From Mycobacterium sp. (GTDB lineage Bacteria; Actinomycetota; Actinomycetes; Mycobacteriales; Mycobacteriaceae), in assembly GCA_003987775.1 (NCBI GenBank), contig RXJD01000053.1, positions 1-42,714 of the forward strand: DNA of 42,714 nt, read 5' to 3'. Every line of letters begins with the position of its first letter. Positions within the stretch are counted from its first letter, which is position 1. This document shows, in pieces, positions 1 to 8,806 of this stretch. The notes under the pieces were generated by a model that saw only the letters and a program-made list of their open reading frames with translations, had not been told where the DNA came from and ran no database searches. A program made the position numbers and the translations under genes.

Positions 1-86
1 ATTCCGGATCCACACGCGTCAGAACAGACGCGCGATCCCGCTCGCCATCAGCCTAAAAACCACCGCCGACAAAGCCCGATGAATAA

Positions 87-512
87 GACGGGCTAGAAAC
101 CTCACTTCGTATCTCGCTGCGCACCGGCGACACATTGTTCGACCAGGATGGCACTGAGCGCTTCCAGGACCGGGCAAGCGCGTCACCGGTCGAGCTGATT
201 GACTTGTCCTCGGGGTTCTACAACATCGACAAGCGCCTGATCTATCCGAGCATCGCCGCGACGCTGGCGCAGCGGTGGTGCGAGAGCGCCGCAGTCGCCG
301 CACGTCATCCGTCGCGGAACTTCATCCTCTCGGGACGGGCGTCGGCCTCAGTTATGACCTTGCCCGACAACGTTCACCTCGGCCTGTGTCGCGACCTCAT
401 CGCAAACCCGAACTTCCTTGACGATCCGGCAAGGGGGTGCGCGAACTCGGGCAAGTGCCACTATTATTCCCGCGGTGCTGCGCACGTGACATGCCCACAA
501 TGGGGCGACTGA
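87..512 (+). pseudogene. Remnant of an NADH:flavin oxidoreductase (old yellow enzyme family)
   Basis: The open frame runs from just after a TAA at 84-86. It holds recognisable pieces of an OYE-family flavin oxidoreductase: LRISLRTGDTLF, then IDLSSGFYNIDKRLIYPS, FILSGRAS, LPDNVHLGLCRDLIANPNFL, and a Cys-rich tail GCANSGKCHYYSRG. In this family the last part forms the end of the TIM barrel and a C-x-C cluster-like tail. The N-terminal two thirds are absent, and about a dozen residues seem to be missing between ERFQD and ELIDLSS. A TTG at 135 is the only possible start I see. It is therefore read as a decayed fragment rather than a working gene. It lies 20 bp left of an IS256 element. The family call is from remembered motifs; the decay is inferred. 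Confidence 0.6.
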
Positions 513-524
513 ACGCGATGGCCG

Positions 525-532
525 CGCCACTC
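525..532. repeat. Left copy of 8-bp target site duplication of the IS256 element
   Basis: The sequence CGCCACTC here is identical to 1960-1967 on the other side of the element. The two copies directly abut the terminal inverted repeats. Confidence 0.8.
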
Positions 533-1959
533 GGTCGCGTCCCTTGGAGTGGTGTCGCTCGACGGTAGCGAGGGAGGCCGCCTGCACGCATTCGACAGCG
601 CTGTATCAGGTGGGCTCTCTCGCGGGGTGGTCATCGGCGGTTGCCGGGTAGGGTCGGGTTGCGAGTGCCAACCCCGAACCGAGAGACCCCCGATGACCGA
701 CGCGATGATGAGCCTGCGCGGCGTGCTGGAGAAGAGCGCCGACGCGGATCTGCTGCGGGAGATGATCGGCTTTGCGGCCGAGCGGTTGATGGAACTGGAG
801 GTGGGCGGCCTGACGGGTGCCGCCCACGGCGAGAAGAGCGCCGAGCGTCTGGTCCAGCGCAACGGCTATCGCGACCGGGACTGGCAGACCCGCGCCGGGA
901 CGGTCGAACTGCGCATCCCCAAGCTGAGGAAGGGCTCATACTTCCCCGGCTTCCTTGAGCCGCGCCGGATGGCGGAGAAGGCGCTCACCGCGGTGATCCA
1001 GGAGGCCTACATCCAAGGCATCTCGACCCGCTCCGTGGACGACCTCGTCCAGGCGATGGGCGGCACCGGCGTGTCGAAGAGCCAGGTCAGCCGCCTGTGC
1101 CAGGAGATCGACGAGCGCGTGAACGCCTTCCTCGACCGTCCCATCGAGGGGGAGTGGCCCTACCTCTGGATCGACGCGACCTACGTGACGGTCAGAAGCG
1201 AGGGGCGCATCGTCTCGGTCGCCGTCATCGTGGCGGTGGGCGTGAACACCGACGCGCGGCGTGAGGTGCTCGGCATGGACATCGGCCCGTCCGAGGCAGA
1301 GACGTTCTGGACAGCGTTCCTGCGCAAGCTCGCCCGGCGCGGCCTGCGCGGGGTCAAGTTGGTGATCTCGGACGCCCACGAGGGCATCAAGGCCTCGGTG
1401 GCCAAAGTCATGAATGCGACCTGGCAGCGCTGCCGCGTCCACTTCATGAGGAACGTGCTCGCCCACGCCGGGCGCAGCGGGCGGCGCGTCGTGTCGGCCT
1501 TCATCGCCACCGCCTTCACCCAGGACGATGCGGAGGCGGCCAAGGCACAGTGGCGGCGGGTGGCCGACCAGATCCGGCCCAAGGTGCCCAAGCTCGCCGC
1601 CCCGCTGGACGCTGCCGAGCCCGACGTGCTGGCCTACATGAGCTTCCCGGTCGCCCATCGGGTCAAGCTACACTCCACGAACCCCCTGGAGCGCCTCAAC
1701 GGCGAGATCAAGCGCCGCACCGAGGTGGTGGGCATCTTCCCCAACGAAGCCGCCATCACCCGCCTCGTCGGCGCGATCCTCCTCGAACAAAATGACGAGT
1801 GGGCCGTTCAGCGATCCCGCTACATCACCCTGGAAAGCATCGCCCCGATCGGCGATGATCCCCTCGTCAGCTTGCCGACCCTGGCAGCCTGATCGTCCCG
1901 GCCCAAGCCGGTGACCGTGGTGGCTTCGTCAAAGCTACACCACACCAGGGGACACGACC
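533..1959 (+). mobile_element. IS256-family insertion sequence, complete
   Basis: The element is 1427 bp and carries one transposase gene. Its ends are imperfect inverted repeats of about 27 bp. The left end reads GGTCGCGTCCCTTGGAGTGG from 533, and the right end read inward on the minus strand from 1959 is GGTCGTGTCCCCTGGTGTGG. The element is bracketed by an identical 8-bp direct repeat, CGCCACTC, at 525-532 and 1960-1967. That is the 8-9 bp target duplication expected for IS256, which sets the boundaries. The intact duplication argues for a fairly recent simple insertion, into apparently non-coding sequence after the flavin oxidoreductase remnant. Confidence 0.88.
693..1892 (+). CDS. IS256-family (mutator-type) transposase
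   Basis: A 399-residue DDE transposase that cuts and moves the surrounding insertion sequence. The full mutator-type layout is visible: an N-terminal region with [16 protein letters not shown] and [14 protein letters not shown], then the catalytic core with Asp in WIDATYV, Asp in VISDAHEGI, and Glu in [13 protein letters not shown]. The C-x2-H motif between the second Asp and the Glu, CRVHFMRN, is also typical. The ATG at 693 is preferred over upstream frames because the protein then starts [12 protein letters not shown], as is usual in the family, and the length of about 400 matches. It appears intact. Confidence 0.95.
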   Translation: MTDAMMSLRGVLEKSADADLLREMIGFAAERLMELEVGGLTGAAHGEKSAERLVQRNGYRDRDWQTRAGTVELRIPKLRKGSYFPGFLEPRRMAEKALTAVIQEAYIQGISTRSVDDLVQAMGGTGVSKSQVSRLCQEIDERVNAFLDRPIEGEWPYLWIDATYVTVRSEGRIVSVAVIVAVGVNTDARREVLGMDIGPSEAETFWTAFLRKLARRGLRGVKLVISDAHEGIKASVAKVMNATWQRCRVHFMRNVLAHAGRSGRRVVSAFIATAFTQDDAEAAKAQWRRVADQIRPKVPKLAAPLDAAEPDVLAYMSFPVAHRVKLHSTNPLERLNGEIKRRTEVVGIFPNEAAITRLVGAILLEQNDEWAVQRSRYITLESIAPIGDDPLVSLPTLAA

Positions 1960-1967
1960 CGCCACTC
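1960..1967. repeat. Right copy of 8-bp target site duplication of the IS256 element
   Basis: CGCCACTC, an exact repeat of 525-532, directly next to the right inverted repeat that ends at 1959. Confidence 0.8.
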
Positions 1968-2024
1968 CGCCAAGTGTCCGCTATGAGGTGGCGACTGAAG
2001 CCGATTGAACGACCGCAGCGGGCC

Positions 2025-2043
2025 AAAGCCGAATGTCGGCTTT
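2025..2043. other. Short perfect hairpin
   Basis: AAAGCCGA, a three-base loop, then TCGGCTTT gives an 8-bp perfect stem. It lies between the IS256 element and the integrase remnant. It could act as a small bidirectional terminator, but no gene clearly ends at it. Confidence 0.35.
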
Positions 2044-2098
2044 CCGGCGGCAACTCAATGAAGGCTCAGCACCCTTCTCGGACGGTGGGGGGCTGGGT

Positions 2099-2122
2099 GC
2101 GGCGGCCCGCGCAGGCCGCCGC
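2099..2122 (-). terminator. Hairpin downstream of the integrase remnant
   Basis: GCGGCGGCC, loop CGCGCA, GGCCGCCGC forms a perfect 9-bp GC stem. It lies 8 bp beyond the stop codon of the minus-strand integrase frame, where a terminator is expected. There is no clear U-tract, so intrinsic termination is uncertain. Confidence 0.45.
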
Positions 2123-2130
2123 GGTAATGA

Positions 2131-2619
2131 TCAGATGTCGGTCTGCTCCGACATTACGAGCGCATCGTCCGCCTCGATGCCGAGATAGCGCACCGTGCTT
2201 TCCAGTTTCGTATGGCCCAGCAGCAGCTGACAAGCTCGCAGGTTGCCGGTCCGCCGGTAGATCAGCGCCACCTTCGTCCGGCGCAGGCTATGCGTGCCGT
2301 AGCCCGCCGGGTCGAGCCCGATCAACGTGACCCACTCGTCGACCAGGCGGCCGTACTGGCGCGTCGTCAGGTGCTCGCCCGGGCGGCTGCGGCTCGGAAA
2401 CAGCCAATCGCTGGCTCGAAGGCCCCGCAGCTTCAGCCACGCCGCCAGCGTCTCACGGGTGGTCTCGGTCAGCTCGAACGGCACGGGCCGTCCGGTCTTC
2501 TGCTGGACGATGGTGGTGCGCAGGCGGATGCCTGCCCTCATTGGCGGCGGCGAAGGCGCCGCGACCCTCGACACCTGGCACGAAGAGCCACCCCTTCGCC
2601 CGCACCGCCGCGAGCACAC
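2131..2619 (-). pseudogene. N-terminally truncated tyrosine recombinase/integrase
   Basis: The C-terminal half of a short phage-type integrase that is common in Hyphomicrobiales. Visible are QQKTGRPVPFELTE, LTTRQYGRLVDEW, the H-x-x-R box in GTHSLRRTKVALIYRR, the second His in LLLGHTKLESTVRY, and the nucleophile Tyr in VRYLGIE. The family normally has a preceding segment with the first catalytic Arg (a GCDVVALRVDD-like motif). Here that part is replaced by an unrelated Arg/Gly/Ser-rich start, and similarity begins only around TTIVQQKTGRPV. The enzyme should therefore be inactive. It lies next to the Argonaute operon and may be the relic of the element that brought it. Confidence 0.7.
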
Positions 2620-2676
2620 CCGTTAGGCTTCAATCGAGCGAGGCTCACTGCATCCAGCAGATAGTCTCGATGCCGG

Positions 2677-4179
2677 TCAGGTGTAGAATTTGTAAGAGGG
2701 ATTTGGGTGCTGGTTGTCAGATAGTTCGGTCATGAGCATTCCGACCTTGCGGGCGAACGAAAGGGTGATAGGTGCCCGGGACATTCCGTCGGTCGAGTTC
2801 CAGTTCATCTTGGTCAAGGCGAGGATTTCGACCGCGCGCTGGCGCATGTCGGTTTCGCCGACTGCGCCGATCTGAATGGGCGCGGGGATGTGCGGTCCGG
2901 GATACTCGTTCCACCACTCGACATAGCCGCTGGTGAATAGAAAGTGGTCATCGCCGACCGTGCACAGCGTGCCGCGAGCAGGCTCCTGCGTCCCCTTCTT
3001 AACGAGACGAAAAGACGTGCTGCGGATCCAGATCAGGTCGCAAGCAGGCACCTTTTTCGACGCCGCGCGCTGGAAGCCTTCTTCCTCCTCGGGTGCGTAG
3101 GCGGAGCTCTTGTGGATGACGACCCGACTCGGCAGCACGCCGGCGCGCGCCTCGTAGGCGCTGAGCACGTCCTCTAGAAGCCCCTCAGCCTGCTCTTGCG
3201 TAAGATAAGGTTGCTTGTTGCGCCGCTGATCTTTCGGGATCGTTGCTCCCTTGAGCGCGAAGGGTTCGACTTCTGTCGAGAACGCCTGCGCGACACTCGC
3301 GTAGACGAGATTGTCAGCGCCGCGCTTCATGTGGTGAAACGAGACACCGACGAAGCAGATGTTCGGCGGCAGGTCTGCCGGGCGCCACGGCAACCCACCG
3401 GCCTTGTAGTAGAGTGTGGTGGCGATGTTCCAAGCCCTGGTTGCGAAGCTCTGACCCTTGTCGTCGGGCCGATCGATGCTGTCACGCCGGAGGACCTGCA
3501 GGGGCACCGGACCTACATGCGTCATCTGCCGCGCCTTGAGCGCTCGGTAGAAGGTCCGAAACAGCAGGTCGTCGGCGCGCGTGCGCAGGTCCTCGGCGGC
3601 TTCGAGCTCCTCGGGCGTCGGCGCGAACAGCGCCAGCTGATCGGCCTCTTCCTCCTGGCGCAGAACTTCCAATGCGCGTCGTTCCCTCGCGGTTAGCCCA
3701 GGATTGCTGATCCGAAGATCGGCGACGTCAGGCGCGAGGCAGACGATGATGCAGTCGGGCTGCACGTCTCCGAACAAGCCGGAAATCTTGCTGTCGAAAA
3801 GGTCGAGCAGCTCGTCGAAGCCTTCCTTATCGCCGCGTTGCCGGGCGAGTTCGTACCGCGCTTGGTCGACTGGACGCAGGAACCTGGGTTCGATGATGAA
3901 ACGGCAGCCCAGCACTCGTTCGGCGCCCAGCCAGTCGCGGTAGCGACGCGAATTACCCTCCTTTGCCGGGAGGTAACCGTTCAGCCGCTCCAGCCAAGCG
4001 CTCGCAGCCGTGACATCGGCCTCAGCGCCGACGATGCCGAGGCGGATTTCAGCGACACGCTTGTTATCGACGGGCCCCGCATCCGACAGCAAACGCCGCG
4101 GCTCGATGCCGGTCTTGCCGTCGCCAAAGGCGAGCTTGGGCTCAGGCAGCCTTTGTATGCGAACGCTGATCGGCTGCAC
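2677..4179 (-). CDS. Short prokaryotic Argonaute (MID-PIWI only, catalytically inactive)
   Basis: A 500-residue protein that in this family binds a short guide nucleic acid and, with its APAZ partner, senses target DNA. It begins with the short-pAgo signature PKLAFGDGKTGIEPRRLLSDAGP, followed by a Rossmann-like MID region (IRLGIVG, then CIIVCLAPDVADLR) and a PIWI-like half from about residue 285 (ICFVGVSFHHM, RVVIHKSSAYAPEEEEGF, final ITLSFARKVGMLMTEL). PAZ and N domains are absent, as in short pAgos. The first PIWI catalytic Asp position is Ser (VGVSF), so the slicer site appears dead, as expected for the class. The start is GTG at 4179, after GAGGAGG, and overlaps the upstream effector by 38 bp, so the two are translationally coupled. 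Base composition looks less GC-rich than the neighbours, suggesting transfer. Confidence 0.88.
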   Translation of the reverse strand: MQPISVRIQRLPEPKLAFGDGKTGIEPRRLLSDAGPVDNKRVAEIRLGIVGAEADVTAASAWLERLNGYLPAKEGNSRRYRDWLGAERVLGCRFIIEPRFLRPVDQARYELARQRGDKEGFDELLDLFDSKISGLFGDVQPDCIIVCLAPDVADLRISNPGLTARERRALEVLRQEEEADQLALFAPTPEELEAAEDLRTRADDLLFRTFYRALKARQMTHVGPVPLQVLRRDSIDRPDDKGQSFATRAWNIATTLYYKAGGLPWRPADLPPNICFVGVSFHHMKRGADNLVYASVAQAFSTEVEPFALKGATIPKDQRRNKQPYLTQEQAEGLLEDVLSAYEARAGVLPSRVVIHKSSAYAPEEEEGFQRAASKKVPACDLIWIRSTSFRLVKKGTQEPARGTLCTVGDDHFLFTSGYVEWWNEYPGPHIPAPIQIGAVGETDMRQRAVEILALTKMNWNSTDGMSRAPITLSFARKVGMLMTELSDNQHPNPSYKFYT

Positions 4180-6709
4180 CGCCGGCCTCCTCGATAACTT
4201 CTACACTAACAAACGAGCCGCCGAGAATCAGATCCTCGACATGCTGCTGCCCAAGGTTGATCGTCTGCGCGCCCTGACTCAGGAACCTGCCCCAGAAGGT
4301 CAGATCGTTGTCGACGTTCTGATTTCGGTCGAGCTTCATGCGCCGGGTCGCCTTCGCTGTCCGGGCGAAGGAGGGCAGCGGCTTTTTCGCGTCGCGTCCG
4401 GTGAACATGTAGAAGGGCTTGATCCTGACGCCCCAAACCCCAGCCATCTGGATCACCTCGAAACCGAACCCCTCGTTCTCGAACCACGCCTTGTAGCCGT
4501 CCGGTCCGCGTTGTTTCACGACCCATCGTTGGATGTTCTTGCGGGCGGGAGAGTCGTAGACGTAGCAGCGGGCGCCGCCAGCGTTGCCCTCGAAGTAGGC
4601 GCGACGCCCTCGCTTCTTGCCTTCCTCGATGACCAGCCCGCGCAAACCGAACCCGCGCAGATGACGCTCGAAGTGCTTTCGCAACAGCCAGGACAGCACC
4701 CGCCGACGATCGGGATCCGCTTCGATCTCGCTTCGTCGCCAGGCTCGGCCGGCACCCTGATGAGCGTATGAACCGAACACGGCGTGAAGGATCGGGAGAG
4801 GTGCGAAGCTCCAGATGTACTCGTCGCCCTGGACGATGAACGTGCCGGCCTCATTGATCGGCAGCTCCGTCGGCCGCGCTCGCCAGGGTCCGGTCAGCTT
4901 CACGACCGCGACAGTGTCGGGGATGCTGACGAAGGGGATGAAGTTCAGGACGTAGACTTCAGTCGGGCGTTCATCCCGTGCCACGGACTTTGATCCGGCC
5001 GACGCAATGGGCTGCTTGATCAACGCTGTGAAGCGCGCGCCCGGCGCGTCGTTTGTGAACTCGGCGCCGCCGCCATGGTCGGCCAGCATTTGCTCGACAT
5101 CGACGAGACCCGTGCCCGCACGCTCCATCGCTCGGATGCCGAAGAAGATGTCGCAGAGCGCGCGATTTCGCAGGCCGCTGACCTCGACGCGAGGCTTGAA
5201 GCGGCCGCCGTTATCGACTTCGAGCTGGGCGATGACCGAATCCGGCAGCCCCCCGGGGTTCGAGAAGCGCACGCTCTCGCCGGACGATACCGCGATGATG
5301 GCGGGATCGCTCCGGCTGTAGTCGCGGTGCACGAGCATGTTGACGAGCAATTCGACGAGCGCCCGTTCAGGGTAGGCTGGCCGTTCGTCGTGCGTCGTGC
5401 GCTTCTTGACCTTGAGGGTTGGGTTCGCGTCCCTCTGGCCTAGCCATTCAATCAGGTCGCGATGCTGCGCGATAAGATTGCCCTCGAAGACGCGACGCTT
5501 CTTTCCGCCAATGGATGTCGAAATCACGGCATGCGGAAACCAGCGTTGGGGCTCCCGGCCGAACAGAAGCACGCAGCCCGCAGTCGGCACTTCGCGGCCA
5601 TCGCACTGAACGAGGAGACCCTGTTCTTTCAGCAGGCCGGGTAGCGTGTCGTGCATAACCGGGGGCCGCCCGAGCTTCTCGCAATATTCCTTCAGCGTTG
5701 CGATCATCAAGTCATGGTCGAGGTCCGCCACGGTGGCGTCCGGGACGACCTGGTCGTCGAACGCGGAAGTGGCTGCGCCGTCGCCCTTTGCCGTCGCGTG
5801 AAGATAGCGATCCTCGGCTTTGAGACCTCGCGCGAGTTGATCCATCAGTTCGTCGAAGCCCTCGATCTCGTAGGGCTCGAAGTTGCTGCCGATCCGCCTC
5901 TTGAGCGCCTCGACGTTGGGGTGAAGGGTCTCGCCTTTACGGATACACCAGTAAACGCCGTTCTTGAAGTTGTTGGTTTGCGCGCCCCCGTCGCCGAGGA
6001 AGTGCTCCATGATTGATGGTTCGGAGCCTCGGTATCCGATCACCACCAGTGGGCTATCCGCGACTAGCGGGAGGAGCTTGCTTACCAGCTCAGCATCGAG
6101 TTTCTGGACCTCGTCGACGAGGTTCTGATCGGAGTACTGCTCGGCACGCCCGTGTAGCCACACAATCTGAGCTTTGGCCTAGAGGCTGAACTCGTTGAGG
6201 TCGCCGGCTCGCCGGTTCACTTCTGCGATGTGCCCGATGTGCTGCCGAACCGCTCCGAGTGCGGTCGGCAAGCAGGTGTCGAAGTTTGTAGTCAAGACGG
6301 TCGAGACAAGCCCTTTGACGATGAGCTCCGCTAAGCGATGATAGCCCTTGCCGATGCCGTTTGTAGGCTGGATCAAGTCGAGCAAGAGCTGTTTGCGATA
6401 TTCGGCTGGTTTCAGCAGGTTTTGGACAACGAGGGGAAAGTTCTCGGCCAGCCGGTCATCGCCTTTGAGGAACCACGGCTGTCCGTGCAACCAGGTCTGC
6501 CATTCGGTAAGCCGGACCTGCTCCGGTGGGACGGAACCGCCGAGAATCTGTTCGGCGTACACCCTCTTCGCCAGCCGCTTCACGCTCTCGGCAGCGGTGG
6601 GCACGCCGGAGCCGAAGCTCGCGCCAGCCCCCAGAAGCAGCACGGGGCGTGCGCTGTTGGTCGCGCGAAAGATGCGCGTCAACGTACGGATGGCATCTTG
6701 CTGCGACAT
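4142..6709 (-). pseudogene. SIR2 / RecG-C-like / APAZ effector of a short-Argonaute system, split by an in-frame amber codon
   Basis: One reading frame of 855 codons with a single TAG at codon 177. Residues 1-176 are the start of a SIR2 NADase: GAGAS at 27-31 (nucleotide loop) and TNFD at 141-144. After the stop the same frame continues with IVWLHG, whose His186 matches the SIR2 catalytic His. A middle region, about 330-565, resembles the AlbA_2/RecG-C (HATPase_c_4) family: VLLFGREPQRWFP, ALVELLVNMLVHRDYS, and GLRNRALCDIFFGIRAMERAGTG given in parts. From about 585 to 845 it resembles APAZ, the pAgo-binding domain (LLRKHFERHLRGFGLRG). The ATG at 6709 follows GGAGGG with good spacing. In SIR2-APAZ/short-pAgo systems the effector depletes NAD+ after target recognition. 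As written, translation gives an inactive 176-residue fragment; a GTG at 6163 could restart the remainder. Confidence 0.85.
6179..6181 (-). other. In-frame TAG interrupting the SIR2 effector
   Basis: Reading the minus strand, TAG at 6181-6179 follows LNEFSL and is followed in the same frame by AKAQIVWLHGRAEQ. Both flanks match one SIR2 domain with no frame change. A TGG-to-TAG change would explain it. Nonsense mutation, sequencing error and suppression are all possible. Confidence 0.85.
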
Positions 6710-6950
6710 CAGCCCTCCAGAGTCCCGAGCGGATAGCGGAGTGTGTCGACGTTCGCCAGAACAATACAAGAACTAACTTCGCTTTTCCAGTGATAAGAAT
6801 AAAGCCCGCGGAGCGGTTGTCGCGACCGGCGCATTCGCTGCACCAGCGGGAGTCCGCTCTGACCGGCGCCTCCCGATCGGTGCGTGCCGTATGGCTTTTC
6901 AACAGATTCTTTCGTTGACGGTGAACGGGAGGCCCTAAAGCGGACGCGGT

Positions 6951-8520
6951 GAATGTCGGCTACGGGTCGATAGTGTTGAAAAAGGCGTCGTTGCTGCTGG
7001 CTTGAAGTAGTGATTCACTCCTTCCGAGCGGAGGGTGACGCGAATGATGGGCGATCGGGTCACGGTTCAGGACGCGTTGTTCTACGAGTTCAGCCTCGAA
7101 CGGCATGTTCCGGCGAAGCACCTTCTTCGAGTGATTGATCGCTTCGTCGATTTGTCTGGCATCCGGCAGCATCTTGCCCCGCACTACAGCTCAATCGGCC
7201 GCCCTTCGATCGATCCCGAACTTCTGATCCGCATGCTGATCGTCGGCTACTGCTTCGGCATCCGCTCCGAGCGCCGGCTGTGCGAGGAGGTGCATCTCAA
7301 CCTCGCCTATCGCTGGTTCTGCCGCCTCGGCCTCGAAGGCGACGTGCCCGATCATTCCACCTTCTCCAAGACCCGCCACGGCCGTTTCCGCGACGCCGAC
7401 CTCCTGCGAGAGCTCTTCGAGACGGTCGTGCGGCGCTGCATGGCAGAAGGGTTGGTGGGCGGCGAGGGCTTCGCTGTCGATGCCAGCCTGATCGTGGCCG
7501 ACGCCCAGCGCCAGCGGGGCGTGAAGTCGGGCGAGGATCTCGATCCGACGGCGCGGCGGGCGGTGGCCGAATATCTTGCGACGCTCGACGACGCTGCTTT
7601 CGGCGCGGCGACGCCGGTGGAACCGAAGTTCGTTTCGCCGGTCGATCCGGCGGCCCGCTGGACCGCCTCCTGGGGAGGGCCGGCCGTCTTCGCCTACTGC
7701 ACCAACTACTTGGTCGACGTCGAGAATGCGATCATCGTCGACGTAGAGCCCTCGACCGCGGTGAGGCAGGCGGAGGTCGGGGCGGCCAAGACGATGATCG
7801 CGCGCGTCCATGACGATCTCGGCCTCTGGCCCGAGCGGCTGATCGCCGACACCGGCTACGGATCGGCCGAGATGCTGGACTGGCTCGTGCACGAACGCGG
7901 GATCGAGCCGCACATCCCGGTCTTCGACAAATCCCAGCGCAAGGACGGGACCTTCTCACGCGCGGACTTCGCCTATGACCATGGCAGCGACAGCTACACC
8001 TGTCCGGACGGCAGGCAGCTCAAGCTCTACCGCCGCCGTTTTGCCGCCCCGCGCGATGGGATTAATCAGGACAACACGCTGCGCTATCGGGCCAGCCAAG
8101 CCGACTGCCGAGCCTGCGCCCTGAAGGCGCAGTGCTGTCCGAACGCGCTGGCTCGCAAGGTAACGCGTTCGCTCTTCGAAGGCGCACGCGATATGGCGCG
8201 GGCGATTGCCGAAACCGACGCCTACCGAACGTCGCGAAGGCAGCGAAAGAAGGTCGAGATGCTATTTGCGCATCTCAAGCGGATCCTGAAGCTCGACCGG
8301 TTGCGACTACGAGGGCCCAATGGTGCCCGCGACGAGTTCCACTTGGCAGCCACGGCGCAGAACTTGAGGAAGATGGCCAAGCTCTACGCCGCCAAGCAGC
8401 CGATCCCAGCCAGCTGAGAGCCGAGCGAGCACCGCGTCACCTCAAACGAAGGCTCAACGGCCAGCCAAGGGCGCTGCTCCAACCGCTTTTTTCAACACTA
8501 TCCACCCATCTCGGACATTC
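6951..8520 (+). mobile_element. IS1182-family insertion sequence
   Basis: A 1570-bp element with one transposase gene. The ends are imperfect inverted repeats of 37 bp, about 31 of 37 positions matching. The left end starts GAATGTCGGCTACGGGTCGA and the right end, read inward from 8520, starts GAATGTCCGAGATGGGTGGA. Both continue into the identical core TAGTGTTGAAAAA. I see no direct repeat at the flanks, so either the duplication is short or the two flanks come from different places through rearrangement. The left flank is the promoter side of the Argonaute operon and the right flank is a 5'-truncated gene. Confidence 0.82.
7044..8417 (+). CDS. IS1182-family transposase
   Basis: A transposase of about 457 residues that mobilises the surrounding element. 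Typical IS1182 features are present: the N-terminal FYEFSLERHVPAKHLLR segment, PSIDPELLIRMLIVGYCFGIRSE given in parts, the first acidic residue in FAVDASLIVADA, the second in LIADTGYGSAEML, a Cys cluster (CRACALKAQCCP), and the C-terminal RQRKKVEMLFAHLKRILKLDRLR region containing the catalytic Glu. The ATG at 7044 (or 7047) sits 8 bp after a GGAGGG ribosome site, so it is preferred to the GTG at 7035. The gene looks complete. Confidence 0.93.
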   Translation: MMGDRVTVQDALFYEFSLERHVPAKHLLRVIDRFVDLSGIRQHLAPHYSSIGRPSIDPELLIRMLIVGYCFGIRSERRLCEEVHLNLAYRWFCRLGLEGDVPDHSTFSKTRHGRFRDADLLRELFETVVRRCMAEGLVGGEGFAVDASLIVADAQRQRGVKSGEDLDPTARRAVAEYLATLDDAAFGAATPVEPKFVSPVDPAARWTASWGGPAVFAYCTNYLVDVENAIIVDVEPSTAVRQAEVGAAKTMIARVHDDLGLWPERLIADTGYGSAEMLDWLVHERGIEPHIPVFDKSQRKDGTFSRADFAYDHGSDSYTCPDGRQLKLYRRRFAAPRDGINQDNTLRYRASQADCRACALKAQCCPNALARKVTRSLFEGARDMARAIAETDAYRTSRRQRKKVEMLFAHLKRILKLDRLRLRGPNGARDEFHLAATAQNLRKMAKLYAAKQPIPAS

Positions 8521-8521
8521 G

Positions 8522-8788
8522 ATCAGTCGAAGCGTATCGCTCGAAGCAGTGCAGAAATGGTCAGGACTGGCCCACGTCGTTGGCTATCTCTATACCCCCC
8601 CCGGCGAGGAGGGAGAATGGGGGCTGTCGCGGTACGGGGCCCTGTTCCGGAGCCTGGGCGGGCGGCGCATCTTCTACGCGTCCGGCGAGGTCGTGTCGCT
8701 CTCGGACAAGGTCAGCTTCACGGTCAAGCGTGGCATGGGCGAGGACGAGCTGCGCCAGCTCTTCGCGGCCGCCGCCACCGGCCGGTAG
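8522..8788 (+). pseudogene. 3' end of an unknown gene, cut by the IS1182 element
   Basis: An open frame enters from the right inverted repeat of the IS and ends at 8788. It encodes about 88 residues (GLAHVVGYLYTPPGEEGEW, LFRSLGGRRIFYASGEVVSL, FTVKRGMGEDELRQLF). Codon bias is that of a real gene. No start with a convincing ribosome site is present; GTG at 8549 is possible but weak. It lies 18 bp upstream of the Sel1-repeat gene on the same strand and was probably the preceding operon member. I do not recognise the family. Confidence 0.55.
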
Positions 8789-8806
8789 CTGGTGGGTGGG
8801 GATCGC

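Noticed and set aside
936-1658. 240-residue minus-strand frame inside the IS256 transposase
   Set aside because: Shadow of the transposase: low-complexity His/Gly/Arg composition and no family motif.
4142-6163. Reading the second half of the SIR2 effector as a separate native gene starting at GTG 6163
   Set aside because: The start would fall inside the SIR2 domain just before the catalytic His, and no ribosome site precedes it. A single interrupted gene explains both halves better.
6710-6950. Additional small gene upstream of the Argonaute operon
   Set aside because: Open frames here are Arg/Ser-rich without start signals; the stretch is best read as promoter region and IS junction.
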